This document shows, piece by piece, positions 55,851-63,465 of a stretch of 64,000 bases of DNA. Within the stretch, counting starts at the first letter, position 1. Every line of letters begins with the position of its first letter. Source of the DNA: Amycolatopsis arida (lineage in GTDB: Bacteria; Actinomycetota; Actinomycetes; Mycobacteriales; Pseudonocardiaceae); assembly GCF_900115565.1 (NCBI RefSeq), contig NZ_FOWW01000004.1, forward strand, positions 62,001 to 126,000, in the 5' to 3' direction. The translations under genes were made by a program, and so were the position numbers. The notes beneath the pieces are model-generated. The model saw only the letters and a list, made by a program, of their open reading frames with translations. It was not told the origin of the DNA and did no database searches.

Positions 55851-57986
55851 TCAGGAGGTCGTGGCCAGCGCGAACGGCAGGATCACTGGCGCACCTCCCT
55901 TCCGCAGCAGGCGCGTCGCCACCGTCATGGTCCAGCCGGTGTCGACCACGTCGTCGACCAGCAGGATCGGGCCGTCCAACCCGGACACCTTCGCCGCCAG
56001 CGCGTCCGGCAGCCGCAGCCGGGACCACAGGTCGGCGAGCCGCTGGGCGCTGTTCGATCCGCGCGGTGGTGGCCCGTGCGCCTCGACCGCACCCAGCAAT
56101 GGCATCCGGCCGATGGCGGCGAGGCGCTGCGCGAGGTCGCGCACCAGGGTCGGCCGGGTGTGTGACGCGATCCCGACCACCGCGGCCGGCCGGGCCGGCC
56201 AGTCCCAGGCGGCCAGTACCTGGACACAGGCCTGGAACACCGGCTCCGGCACCGGGCCGTCGGCGGCCTCCGGACCGAGCAGCTCCCGGAGTCGGGTACC
56301 CCAGCCGATGTCGGTGAGCCGGCCGAGCGCGCGGCCCGGCTCGGCCTGCTCACCCTTCGGGATCCGGCCCGACACGGGCACGTCCAGCGTCGCCATCGCG
56401 GTGGGCCACTGGCGGCGTGGCGCGACCTCGACCCCGGGCCGGCGGAGCCGTTCGGCGGTGCCCGCCGACGTCTCCGCCGACACCTCGGCCGACCAGCGGC
56501 GCCCCGTACAGTTGTCGCAGCGCCCGCACGGGGCGGCGTGCGGGTCGTCGAGCTGCCGGAGCAGGAACTCCATCCGGCACCCTTCGGTGTCGAGGTAGTC
56601 GAGCATCGCCCGCTGCTCGGCCGCACGGGCCGCCCGGACCCGCTGGTAACGCTCGCCGTCGTAGTGCCACTCCTGCCCGGTGCTCACCCAGCCGCCACGT
56701 ACCCGACGTACCGCGCCGTCCACGTCGAGCACCTTGAGCACCATCTCCAGCCGCGACCGGGACAGCTCGACCCTCGGCTCCAGCGCGGCGGTCGAGAGTG
56801 GACGGTCCGCGGCGGCGAGCGTCCGGAGCACCTGCGCCACCTGCCGCTCTCCCGGGAAGGCCAGCGACCCGAAGTAGCGCCAGATCTCCTGGTCCTCGAC
56901 GCCGGGAAGGAGCAGCACCTCGGCCCGCCGGACCCCGCGCCCGGCTCGCCCCACCTGCTGGTAGTAGGCGATCGGGGAGGCGGGCGAGCCGAGGTGCACC
57001 ACGAAGCCGAGGTCGGGCTTGTCGAAGCCCATCCCGAGCGCGGAGGTCGCCACCAGGGCCTTGACCCGGTTGGCCAGCAGGTCGTCCTCGGCGGCGATCC
57101 GGTCGGCCGGGTCGGTCTTGCCGGTGTAGGCGGCCACCGGGTACCCGCGCTCGCGCAGCAGCGCCGTGACGTCGTGCGCGGCCGCGACGGTGAGCGTGTA
57201 GACGATGCCCGAACCGGGCAGGTTCTCGAGGTGCTCGGCCAACCAGGCCAGCCGGGACTCGGCGGTCGGGAGCCGGACCACGCCGAGGTGCAGGCTCTCC
57301 CGGTCGAGCGGGCCGCGCAGCACCAGCGCCGCGGTGCCCGGGTTCGCGCTGCCCACACCCAGCTGGTCGGCGACGTCGGTGACCACCCGGTCGTTGGCGG
57401 TGGCGGTGGTGGCCAGCACCGGCACCCCCGCCGGCAGGGCGCCGAGCAGGGTGCGCAACCGCCGGTAGTCCGGGCGGAAGTCGTGGCCCCAGTCGGAGAT
57501 GCAGTGCGCCTCGTCGACGACGAGCAGCCCGGTGGAGGCGGTGAGCTCGGGCAGCACGGCGTCCCGGAAGTCCGGATTGTTCAGCCGCTCCGGGCTCACC
57601 AGCAGCACGTCGACCTCGCCGGCCGCGATCGCGACCCGCACCTGCTCCCACTCCTGCACGTTCGCGGAGTTCATCGTGGTGGCGGCGATGCCGGCGCGGG
57701 CAGCGGCCGCGATCTGGTTGCGCATCAGCGCCAGCAGGGGCGAGACGATCACGGTGGGGCCGGCGCCCCGCTCCCGGAGCAACGCGGTGGCCACGAAGTA
57801 CACCGCCGACTTGCCCCACCCGGTGCGCTGGACGACCAGCGCCCGCCGGCGGTGCTCGACCAGTGCCTCGATCGCGGTCCACTGGTCCTCGCGCAGGGCG
57901 GCTCCGTCGCCGGCGAGCGCCGTGAGCAGGGACTCGGCGCGCTGCCGGAGCGGTGTCCGGAGGGCTGTGGTGGGGGTGCTGTTCAT
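55851..57986 (-). CDS. RecQ-family DNA helicase fused to a C-terminal phosphoribosyltransferase
   Basis: 711 residues from the ATG at 57986; a GTG at 57995 would add three residues. Helicase part: Walker A VVQRTGWGKSAV, DEAH box VVDEAHCISDWGHDFRPDY, TATAND, YTGKTDPADR, SALGMGFDKPDLGFVVH and QQVGRAGRG; then a zinc module (CRMEF...PCGRCDNC, ~470-493). Instead of an HRDC domain, the last ~190 residues hold a type I PRTase-like domain ending in LLVDDVVDTGWTM (~670-682), the PRPP-binding signature. The helicase should unwind recombination or repair intermediates; the PRTase role is unknown. It is divergent from nadD. Confidence 0.9.
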   Translation of the reverse strand: MNSTPTTALRTPLRQRAESLLTALAGDGAALREDQWTAIEALVEHRRRALVVQRTGWGKSAVYFVATALLRERGAGPTVIVSPLLALMRNQIAAAARAGIAATTMNSANVQEWEQVRVAIAAGEVDVLLVSPERLNNPDFRDAVLPELTASTGLLVVDEAHCISDWGHDFRPDYRRLRTLLGALPAGVPVLATTATANDRVVTDVADQLGVGSANPGTAALVLRGPLDRESLHLGVVRLPTAESRLAWLAEHLENLPGSGIVYTLTVAAAHDVTALLRERGYPVAAYTGKTDPADRIAAEDDLLANRVKALVATSALGMGFDKPDLGFVVHLGSPASPIAYYQQVGRAGRGVRRAEVLLLPGVEDQEIWRYFGSLAFPGERQVAQVLRTLAAADRPLSTAALEPRVELSRSRLEMVLKVLDVDGAVRRVRGGWVSTGQEWHYDGERYQRVRAARAAEQRAMLDYLDTEGCRMEFLLRQLDDPHAAPCGRCDNCTGRRWSAEVSAETSAGTAERLRRPGVEVAPRRQWPTAMATLDVPVSGRIPKGEQAEPGRALGRLTDIGWGTRLRELLGPEAADGPVPEPVFQACVQVLAAWDWPARPAAVVGIASHTRPTLVRDLAQRLAAIGRMPLLGAVEAHGPPPRGSNSAQRLADLWSRLRLPDALAAKVSGLDGPILLVDDVVDTGWTMTVATRLLRKGGAPVILPFALATTS

Positions 57987-58267
57987 GGGATCCACGTGTA
58001 CCGCATCGGACCGACGGGGGCGGAATCGCGACGGCACGAACGGAGCCGCCGGTTCACGAAACCAGAGAATGTGTGTCGCAGATCACTTTTCTCGGGTTGG
58101 CAGGCCTCGTGATGAGGCGGCGGGCTCGCGCTCTCACCGGTGTGCCGGTCCTCGCGGGGGAGGACCGGCGCGCGGCGGGCGACGACCCGCCGCAACCGCG
58201 GTGCGCGGGGACGGCCCCTTCGGGGAGCGGTAGGGCCGACCCGCGCACCGCGCCTCAACTGGGCGTA

Positions 58268-58273
58268 TACGCT
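58268..58273 (+). promoter_or_regulatory. -10 hexamer TACGCT for leaderless nadD
   Basis: TACGCT ends 7 nt before the ATG at 58281, and no Shine-Dalgarno sequence is present. Predicts a leaderless transcript. Confidence 0.5.
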
Positions 58274-58280
58274 CGGGCTC

Positions 58281-58877
58281 ATGTCGCCACGCCGCATCGG
58301 GGTCATGGGGGGCACGTTCGACCCCGTGCACCACGGACACCTCGTCGCCGCCAGCGAGGTCCAGTCCCGCTTCCACCTCGACGAGGTCATCTTCGTGCCG
58401 ACCGGGCAGCCGTGGCAGAAGTCCGACCGGATCGTCACCAAGCCCGAGGACCGGTACCTGATGACCGTGATCGCCACGGCCTCCAACCCGGTCTTCTCGG
58501 TGAGCCGCGTCGACATCGACCGGGGCGGCAAGACCTACACCGTGGACACGCTGCGTGACCTGCACGCCGAGTACCCCGACGACGAGCTCTTCTTCATCAC
58601 CGGCGCCGACGCGCTCGAGCAGATCCTGACCTGGCGCAACGCCGAGGAGCTCTTCGACCTCGCGCACTTCATCGGCGTCACCCGCCCCGGGTACCACCTC
58701 AACGACCACCACCTGCCCAGCGGCAAGGTGAGCCTGATCGAGGTGACCGCCATGGCGATCTCGTCCACCGACTGTCGGCAGCGGGTGCTCAACGGTGAGC
58801 CGGTCTGGTATCTGGTGCCCGACGGCGTGGTGCGCTACATCGACAAGCGCCGGCTGTACCGCCACCCACCGGTCTGA
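58281..58877 (+). CDS. nadD: nicotinate-nucleotide adenylyltransferase
   Basis: 198 residues. The nucleotidyltransferase motif [12 protein letters not shown] and the C-terminal [10 protein letters not shown] (ISSTxxR) are both present, with [21 protein letters not shown] between. It adenylates nicotinate mononucleotide in NAD synthesis. In M. tuberculosis nadD (Rv2421c) is followed directly by rsfS; here a divergent XRE/Cys-rich pair has been placed between them. Length is normal. Confidence 0.97.
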   Translation: MSPRRIGVMGGTFDPVHHGHLVAASEVQSRFHLDEVIFVPTGQPWQKSDRIVTKPEDRYLMTVIATASNPVFSVSRVDIDRGGKTYTVDTLRDLHAEYPDDELFFITGADALEQILTWRNAEELFDLAHFIGVTRPGYHLNDHHLPSGKVSLIEVTAMAISSTDCRQRVLNGEPVWYLVPDGVVRYIDKRRLYRHPPV

Positions 58878-58920
58878 GCTGGGCTGAAGGTACCGTGGTC
58901 GAGTAGCTGGGGATGGAACC

Positions 58921-58958
58921 CGGTCGACGCGGATGTGTCCGCGCATCGGCGCCGACCG
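58921..58958. terminator. two-part hairpin between nadD and the convergent small gene
   Basis: An outer stem CGGTCG (58921-58926)/CGACCG (58953-58958) encloses a perfect inner hairpin CGCGGA-TGTG-TCCGCG (58928-58943). It lies between convergent genes and could stop transcription from both sides. Confidence 0.55.
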
Positions 58959-58968
58959 GGGGCCGGGG

Positions 58969-59256
58969 TCAGCGGGAGCAGCAGGCCTGCCGCAGGCGCC
59001 GGACGAAGCCGGGCTCCCGCTCCGAGCAGACGCGGCAGGGTGGCAGCACCTCGAGGTAGTCCTCCGACGCGACGACGCACGCCGCGCCACACACCGCTCG
59101 GTAGGCCACCCCGTAGCGGTACGGGACCATCTCGGCCCCGATCGGGACCCAGTGCGCCAGCCGGCGGGCCGCCTCGGCCACCCCGCCGCACATCACGTGC
59201 CCGGCGGAGTGCCGTGCGGTGGAGCCCACCGGCTCCCTGCCGTCGCTGCGTCGCAT
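58969..59256 (-). CDS. small Cys-rich protein downstream of an XRE regulator
   Basis: 95 residues from the ATG at 59256. It carries HSAGHVMCGG, a CGAACVV motif, then PPCRVCSERE and a terminal ACCSR, seven Cys in all, with His residues near the first. The C-x2-C spacing (CRVC) paired with the upstream CGAAC suggests a small zinc-ribbon-like fold. No family recognised. It lies 73 nt after the XRE gene on the same strand, so the two may form a unit comparable to the regulator plus small-protein pairs of streptomycetes, although it is not a DUF397 protein. Confidence 0.6.
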   Translation of the reverse strand: MRRSDGREPVGSTARHSAGHVMCGGVAEAARRLAHWVPIGAEMVPYRYGVAYRAVCGAACVVASEDYLEVLPPCRVCSEREPGFVRRLRQACCSR

Positions 59257-59329
59257 GACCCCAGAGTGCGCCGCCGGCGGCGGAAAACGTTGACTCCGTG
59301 GCAACTACTCGATCGGAGCAGTGCCGGCG

Positions 59330-60511
59330 TCAGACGGTCAGGCCGGCGCGGAACGCCATTCCCCGCAGCTCGCGGCCCACGGCGTCGCGCTTCGCCTTGG
59401 CCAGCAGCTCCGCCAGCACCGAGCGCATGAACGGGTGCCGGTGGATCCGCGCGGGCGCGATCCGCTCCGCCCTGCGCAGCATCAGCACGGCGTCCTCGTG
59501 CCGCTTGGGCAGCCGCGCCAGCGCCCGCCCGTACTCGCGCCAGTACGCGGCCTTGCGGGTCGGCGAGGGCAGCGCGTCGGGGTCGACCGACTGGGCGATC
59601 CGGGCGGCCTCGGCGTGCTCGCCGGCCTCCAGCGCCACCGACATCCGCCACACGCCCACGTTCGCCGGCCCGAAGCCGAACCACCACGCGTCGCCGTCGC
59701 CGCTGCGCTCGGCCAGCTCGGTCGCGTGGTCGAGGGCCGCCGCGCGCTCCCGCTGGTCCCCCCGAGCGGCGGCGACCAGCGACGAGGCCAGCGCGAGCAT
59801 GCCGGACAACTGCAGTTGCTCGCCGGTCGCGGTGCCCACCCGCGGCGCGGCCAGCGTCTGCGCCGCCAGGTCCAGCGCGCCGGCGCCGAGCAGGCCGAAG
59901 CCGGTGCCGAACGCGCTCGCCGCCTCGGCCACCGGGTCGTCGGCCAACCGTTCGGCGGCGTGCCGGGCGAGCGTGGCGGCCTGCCACGCGAGGTCCAGCG
60001 GCGCGCCCACGTCCATCAGCCACGCCTGCGTGCCCTGCACGTGGGTGAGCACCAACAGGCGGAGCAGCGTGCGCTGGTCCCCGCCGGCCGCCAGTGCGGT
60101 GTGCAGGTCACGGATCAACGCCGGGAGCGCCTCGCCGACCACGGCGTACCGGCAGTCCCGCTGGGCGGCGAGCACGTCGCTCACCCGGGCCGTGAGTGCC
60201 TCCGCCGGCATCCACTCACCGCATGGCTCACCCATGCTCACCGCGAGCAACGCCAGCCGCACCGCGCCCAGGGAGCGCTCCTCGTCGAGCTCGCCCGGCG
60301 TGGCGAGCGCACCGCTGGTGATCTCGGTCGGCGCGACATCCAGCGCGTTCGCCAGCGCCACGATCAGCGAGCGGCGGTCCAGCGCCCGGTCCCCGGACTC
60401 GAGCCGGGACAGGTAGGACGGGGAGATGCCGGCCAGCCCGGCGACCACCGTGAGCGACTTGCCGCGCGCATGGCGGATCTGGCGCAGCGTGCGGCCGATC
60501 CCGGGTGTCAT
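59330..60511 (-). CDS. XRE-family regulator with TPR-like C-terminal region
   Basis: 393 residues. The HTH occupies residues ~6-60 (LRQIRHARGKSLTVVAGLAGISPSYLSRLESGDRAL). The remaining ~330 residues are Ala/Leu-rich and helical, with repeats resembling TPRs (AWQAATLARHAAERLADDPVAEAASAFGTG, AALDHATELAERSGDGDAWWFGFGPANVGVWRM). This is the long XRE-type actinobacterial regulator. TACCCT on the minus strand (60523-60518) ends 6 nt before the ATG, so the mRNA is probably leaderless. It is divergent from rsfS and upstream of the small Cys-rich gene. Target and ligand unknown. Confidence 0.88.
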   Translation of the reverse strand: MTPGIGRTLRQIRHARGKSLTVVAGLAGISPSYLSRLESGDRALDRRSLIVALANALDVAPTEITSGALATPGELDEERSLGAVRLALLAVSMGEPCGEWMPAEALTARVSDVLAAQRDCRYAVVGEALPALIRDLHTALAAGGDQRTLLRLLVLTHVQGTQAWLMDVGAPLDLAWQAATLARHAAERLADDPVAEAASAFGTGFGLLGAGALDLAAQTLAAPRVGTATGEQLQLSGMLALASSLVAAARGDQRERAAALDHATELAERSGDGDAWWFGFGPANVGVWRMSVALEAGEHAEAARIAQSVDPDALPSPTRKAAYWREYGRALARLPKRHEDAVLMLRRAERIAPARIHRHPFMRSVLAELLAKAKRDAVGRELRGMAFRAGLTV

Positions 60512-60517
60512 ACCTCC

Positions 60518-60523
60518 AGGGTA
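60518..60523 (-). promoter_or_regulatory. -10 hexamer TACCCT for the XRE gene
   Basis: Read on the minus strand, TACCCT is followed by 6 nt (GGAGGT) and the ATG at 60511. GGAGGT directly abuts the ATG, too close for normal Shine-Dalgarno use, so a leaderless transcript fits better. Confidence 0.45.
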
Positions 60524-60618
60524 GTTGAGTCCCCCGTCGGGGTGGACACGGAAAGTAGGCAGCCGTTCGCTCCGTCCGAGGTCGCGAGGTCACAGGCCTG
60601 ACTGCGGGTGACCCCGGG

Positions 60619-60624
60619 TACCCT
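60619..60624 (+). promoter_or_regulatory. -10 hexamer for rsfS-gpgP-octT
   Basis: TACCCT at 60619-60624 gives a start near 60631, leaving a ~26-nt leader with GAAGGAG (60645-60651) before the GTG at 60657. Confidence 0.4.
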
Positions 60625-60656
60625 GCTGCGGGACCACCGATTCGTGAAGGAGCACT

Positions 60657-61058
60657 GTGGCAGCGACGGCCGAGGCACGGAACCTCGCGAGGGCGGCCGC
60701 CCACGCGGCGGCGGACAAGAAGGCCACCGACGTGGTGGTGCTCGACGTCTCCGACCAGCTGGTGATCACCGACGCCTTCGTCATCGCCTCGGCGCCCAAC
60801 GAGCGGCAGGTCGGCGCGATCGTCGACAACGTCGAGGAGAAGCTGCGGATGGCGGGGCACAAGCCCGTCCGCAGGGAGGGCGCCCGCGAGGGCCGCTGGG
60901 TGCTGCTGGACTACGTCGACGTGGTGGTCCACGTCCAGCACGACGAGGAACGCTCGTTCTACGGTCTCGAACGGCTGTGGAAGGACTGCCCCCGGATCGA
61001 CGTCGAGGGGCTGGCCCCCGCGGAGGCGGAGCCGGCCGGGGAGGACGGGGCGCCGTGA
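60657..61058 (+). CDS. rsfS: ribosomal silencing factor RsfS
   Basis: 133 residues from the GTG at 60657. DUF143 signatures: DVVVLDVSDQLVITDAFVIASAPNERQV and WVLLDYVDVVVHVQHDEERSFYGLERLWKDCPRI. It binds L14 on the 50S subunit and blocks subunit joining under starvation. The histidine phosphatase GTG overlaps its stop by 4 nt, so translation is coupled, as in the mycobacterial Rv2420c-Rv2419c pair. Confidence 0.97.
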   Translation: MAATAEARNLARAAAHAAADKKATDVVVLDVSDQLVITDAFVIASAPNERQVGAIVDNVEEKLRMAGHKPVRREGAREGRWVLLDYVDVVVHVQHDEERSFYGLERLWKDCPRIDVEGLAPAEAEPAGEDGAP

Positions 61059-61669
61059 CGCTGCGCCGGCTCGTGCTGTGGCGGCATGGGGAGACCGACT
61101 TCAACGCCACCGGCCGGATGCAGGGACACCTGGACTCCGAGCTCACCGTGGTGGGCTGGAACCAGGCGCGGTTCGCCGTGCCCGCGCTCGCCCGCTTCCA
61201 GCCCGACCTGGTGATCGCCTCCGACCTGCGGCGGGCCACCGACACCGCGACCGTCCTCGCCGAGGCCATCGGCGTGCCGTTGCGGGTCGACAAGCGGCTG
61301 CGGGAGACCCACCTCGGCGAGTGGCAGGGGCTCACCGGCCCCGAGGTCGACGCGCGCTCGCCGGGGGAGCGCGACCGCTGGCGCGCCGACGCCACCTGGG
61401 CACCGCCGGGAGGCGAGTCGCGGGTGGACGTCGCCGAGCGGGCCTACGAGGTGGTCGCCGACCTCGAACATGCCGAGGCCGAGGTCGGCGAGACCGTGCT
61501 GCTCGCCGCGCACGGCGGGCTGATCATCGCGTTGACCGCGCGCCTGCTGAACCTGCCCGTGGAGAGCTGGCCGGTGCTCGGCGGCATCGCCAACTGCCAC
61601 TGGGTGGAGCTGGGGCGGCGGGACGGCGCCTGGCGGTTGCACGCCTACAACGCGGGCATGACCGGGTAG
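61055..61669 (+). CDS. gpgP: histidine phosphatase, probable glucosyl-3-phosphoglycerate phosphatase
   Basis: 204 residues from the GTG at 61055, overlapping rsfS. The phosphatase motif LVLWRHGETDFNATGRMQGHLDSELT carries the catalytic His in RHGET, and the second His is in LLAAHGGLI. Position after rsfS and before an SGNH protein and DegV matches Rv2419c, the GpgP of M. tuberculosis, which dephosphorylates glucosyl-3-phosphoglycerate in methylglucose lipopolysaccharide synthesis. The symbol rests on synteny plus family; a general phosphoglycerate-mutase-like phosphatase is the alternative. Confidence 0.8.
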   Translation: MTLRRLVLWRHGETDFNATGRMQGHLDSELTVVGWNQARFAVPALARFQPDLVIASDLRRATDTATVLAEAIGVPLRVDKRLRETHLGEWQGLTGPEVDARSPGERDRWRADATWAPPGGESRVDVAERAYEVVADLEHAEAEVGETVLLAAHGGLIIALTARLLNLPVESWPVLGGIANCHWVELGRRDGAWRLHAYNAGMTG

Positions 61670-61675
61670 GGCGGC

Positions 61676-62413
61676 GTGTCCGCGCCCCGGCTGCTGGTGT
61701 TCGGCGACTCGCTCAGCTTCCACGGCCCCGACGGTCCCCACCGGGCCGACGAACCCCGCCTGTGGCCCAACGTGGCGGCCACCGCGCTCGGCGGCACCGC
61801 CGACGTCGTCGCCCAGATCGGCTGGACCGCCAGGGACATGTGGTGGGCGCTGATCAACGACCCCCGCGTGTGGGCTGAGCTGCACCGGGCCGATGTCGTG
61901 GTGCTCGCCGTCGGGAGCATGGACACGCTGCCCTCACCGCTGCCGACCTACCTGCGCACCGGGCTGCGCTACCTGCGCCCGGACCGGCTGCGGCGGGTCG
62001 CGCGGCGGGCCTACCTGGCCGCGCAGCCGCGGCTCGCGGTCGCCCTGCGCGGGCGGCCCACGGTGCTACCGGCTCGGTTGACCGTGCGGTACCTGGACAC
62101 GGCGGTGGGCGCGCTGCGGACGCTGCGGCCGACCCTGCCGGTGGTCGGCTGGCTGCCGTCGGTGCACCAGGCGCCCTCCTACGGGTACGTGCACACCGCC
62201 CATCCGGCCGCGACGGCCGCGGTCGCCGCGTGGGGTAGGGGCGTCGGCGTGCCGCTGCTCGACCTGCCGGCCGTGGTGGGGGAGCACGTCCGGGGCGGGC
62301 GGGGCAACCCGGACGGCATGCACTGGGGATGGGCAGGGCACGCCGCGGTCGGCGCCGCCATGGCCGAGCTGATCGGGCCGTTGCTCCCGGCCGCGGACGA
62401 CCCGGGGCCGTAG
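61676..62413 (+). CDS. octT: SGNH hydrolase-like protein, OctT position
   Basis: 245 residues from the GTG at 61676, 6 nt after gpgP. Block I is LLVFGDSLSFHG with the nucleophilic Ser; VLAVGSMDTLPSPLP replaces the usual GxND block, and GNPDGMHWGWAGHAAVG provides the Asp-x-x-His element (DGMH). No signal peptide, so cytoplasmic. In M. tuberculosis the equivalent gene (Rv2418c) encodes the octanoyltransferase acting on diglucosylglycerate. Gene order strongly suggests the same role, but the acceptor in this organism is unproven. Confidence 0.75.
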   Translation: MSAPRLLVFGDSLSFHGPDGPHRADEPRLWPNVAATALGGTADVVAQIGWTARDMWWALINDPRVWAELHRADVVVLAVGSMDTLPSPLPTYLRTGLRYLRPDRLRRVARRAYLAAQPRLAVALRGRPTVLPARLTVRYLDTAVGALRTLRPTLPVVGWLPSVHQAPSYGYVHTAHPAATAAVAAWGRGVGVPLLDLPAVVGEHVRGGRGNPDGMHWGWAGHAAVGAAMAELIGPLLPAADDPGP

Positions 62414-62416
62414 GCT
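62411..62416 (+). promoter_or_regulatory. -10 hexamer TAGGCT for leaderless degV
   Basis: TAGGCT overlaps the octT stop (TAG at 62411-62413) and ends 6 nt before the degV GTG at 62423. It would allow degV to be transcribed independently of the upstream operon. Confidence 0.45.
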
Positions 62417-62422
62417 GGCCCG

Positions 62423-63271
62423 GTGCCGGTTGCCGTCGTCACCGACTCGACCGCCCACCTGCCGGAGGGTTTCGCCGACCGGCACGGGATCAGGGTGGTG
62501 CCCCTGCACGTCCTGATCGACGGGGTGGCCGCGCTGGACGGCACCGACGTCGGGCCCGCGGAGCTGGCCGAGGCGCTCGGGCAGCGGCGGATCGTGACGA
62601 CGTCGCGGCCCACGCCCGCCGAGTTCGCCGCGACGTTCCGGGCGGTGCTCGGCGACGGTGCCGACGCGGTGGTGTCGGTCCACCTGTCCCAGCGGTTGTC
62701 CGGAACGTGGGAGTCGGCGGTGCTCGCCGCGCAGGAGGTCGATCCCGACCGGGTGCGGGTGGTCGACTCGCGCACCACGGCCATGGGCCTCGGCTTCGCC
62801 GCGCTGCACGCCGCGGAGGTGGCCGCGAGTGGGAGGAGCGCGGCGGAGGTGGAGGCCGCCGCCGTCGACACCGCGCGGCGCTCCTCGACGCTGTTCGTGG
62901 TGCCGACACTGGAGCACCTGCGGCGAGGTGGTCGGATCGGGCCGGCCGCGGCGCTGCTCGGCACCGCGCTGGCGGTGAAGCCGGTGCTGCACATGGATGA
63001 CGGTCTGATCCAGCCGTTGGAGAAGGTGCGCACGATGCACCGGGCGGCGGCCCGACTGGTGGACCTGGCGGCGGAGGCCGCCGGCGACGAGCCGGTCGAG
63101 CTCGCGGTGCACCACCTGGCCGCGCCGGAGCGCGCGGTCGAGCTGGCCAACCGGTTGGAGGAGCGGCTGCCCCGGTCACGTGGCTGCGTGGTGTCCGAGC
63201 TCGGCGCGGTGATCGGCGCGCACACCGGGCCGGGGGTGCTCGGCGTGGTGGTGCAACGGCCCGGTCGCTGA
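62423..63271 (+). CDS. DegV-family fatty-acid-binding protein
   Basis: 282 residues from the GTG at 62423 (MPVAVVTDSTAHLPEGF). The DegV pattern is complete: TDSTAHLP, RRIVTTSRPTPAEFAATF, SVHLSQRLSGTWESA, RVVDSRTTAMGLGF, PTLEHLRRGGRIGPAAALLGTALAVKPVLHMDDGLIQPLEKVRT. DegV proteins bind fatty acids and, in some bacteria, deliver them to a fatty acid kinase. It is the counterpart of Rv2417c. Location next to an acyl-transferring SGNH protein may be relevant. A 9-bp inverted repeat follows. Confidence 0.93.
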   Translation: MPVAVVTDSTAHLPEGFADRHGIRVVPLHVLIDGVAALDGTDVGPAELAEALGQRRIVTTSRPTPAEFAATFRAVLGDGADAVVSVHLSQRLSGTWESAVLAAQEVDPDRVRVVDSRTTAMGLGFAALHAAEVAASGRSAAEVEAAAVDTARRSSTLFVVPTLEHLRRGGRIGPAAALLGTALAVKPVLHMDDGLIQPLEKVRTMHRAAARLVDLAAEAAGDEPVELAVHHLAAPERAVELANRLEERLPRSRGCVVSELGAVIGAHTGPGVLGVVVQRPGR

Positions 63272-63320
63272 GGCTGTCCTCGTCGTCCACGCCCGGCGGT
63301 TCCTGGGCGGTGCCGTGCCC

Positions 63321-63376
63321 CGCTGACGGTGAGCCCGACGCCCGATAGCACACGCCGCCGACCGTTTCCGTCAGCG
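63321..63376. repeat. 9-bp inverted repeat between degV and comEA
   Basis: CGCTGACGG (63321-63329) and CCGTCAGCG (63368-63376) pair across 38 nt. Could terminate degV transcription; no T tract follows. Confidence 0.4.
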
Positions 63377-63385
63377 CACCCCGAC

Positions 63386-63412
63386 CTGTCCACAACCACC
63401 CCCTTGTCCACA
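63386..63412 (+). promoter_or_regulatory. two DnaA-box-like sites upstream of comEA
   Basis: CTGTCCACA (63386-63394) and TTGTCCACA (63404-63412) lie on the same strand 18 bp apart. TTGTCCACA is the DnaA box form used in high-GC actinobacteria. They lie ~55-80 nt before the comEA start. Two boxes are too few for an origin; a regulatory role is the more likely reading. Confidence 0.5.
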
Positions 63413-63452
63413 GCCCCCGCCCTTCCCCCTGGCCTCCCCACCACCCCCTCCC

Positions 63453-63458
63453 TAACCT
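63453..63458 (+). promoter_or_regulatory. -10 hexamer TAACCT for leaderless comEA
   Basis: TAACCT ends 7 nt before the ATG at 63466; no Shine-Dalgarno sequence is present in this C-rich leader region. Confidence 0.45.
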
Positions 63459-63465
63459 CGACCAC

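Noticed and set aside
63386-63412. Chromosomal replication origin
   Set aside because: Only two DnaA-like boxes and no dnaA, dnaN, rpmH or AT-rich unwinding element nearby.
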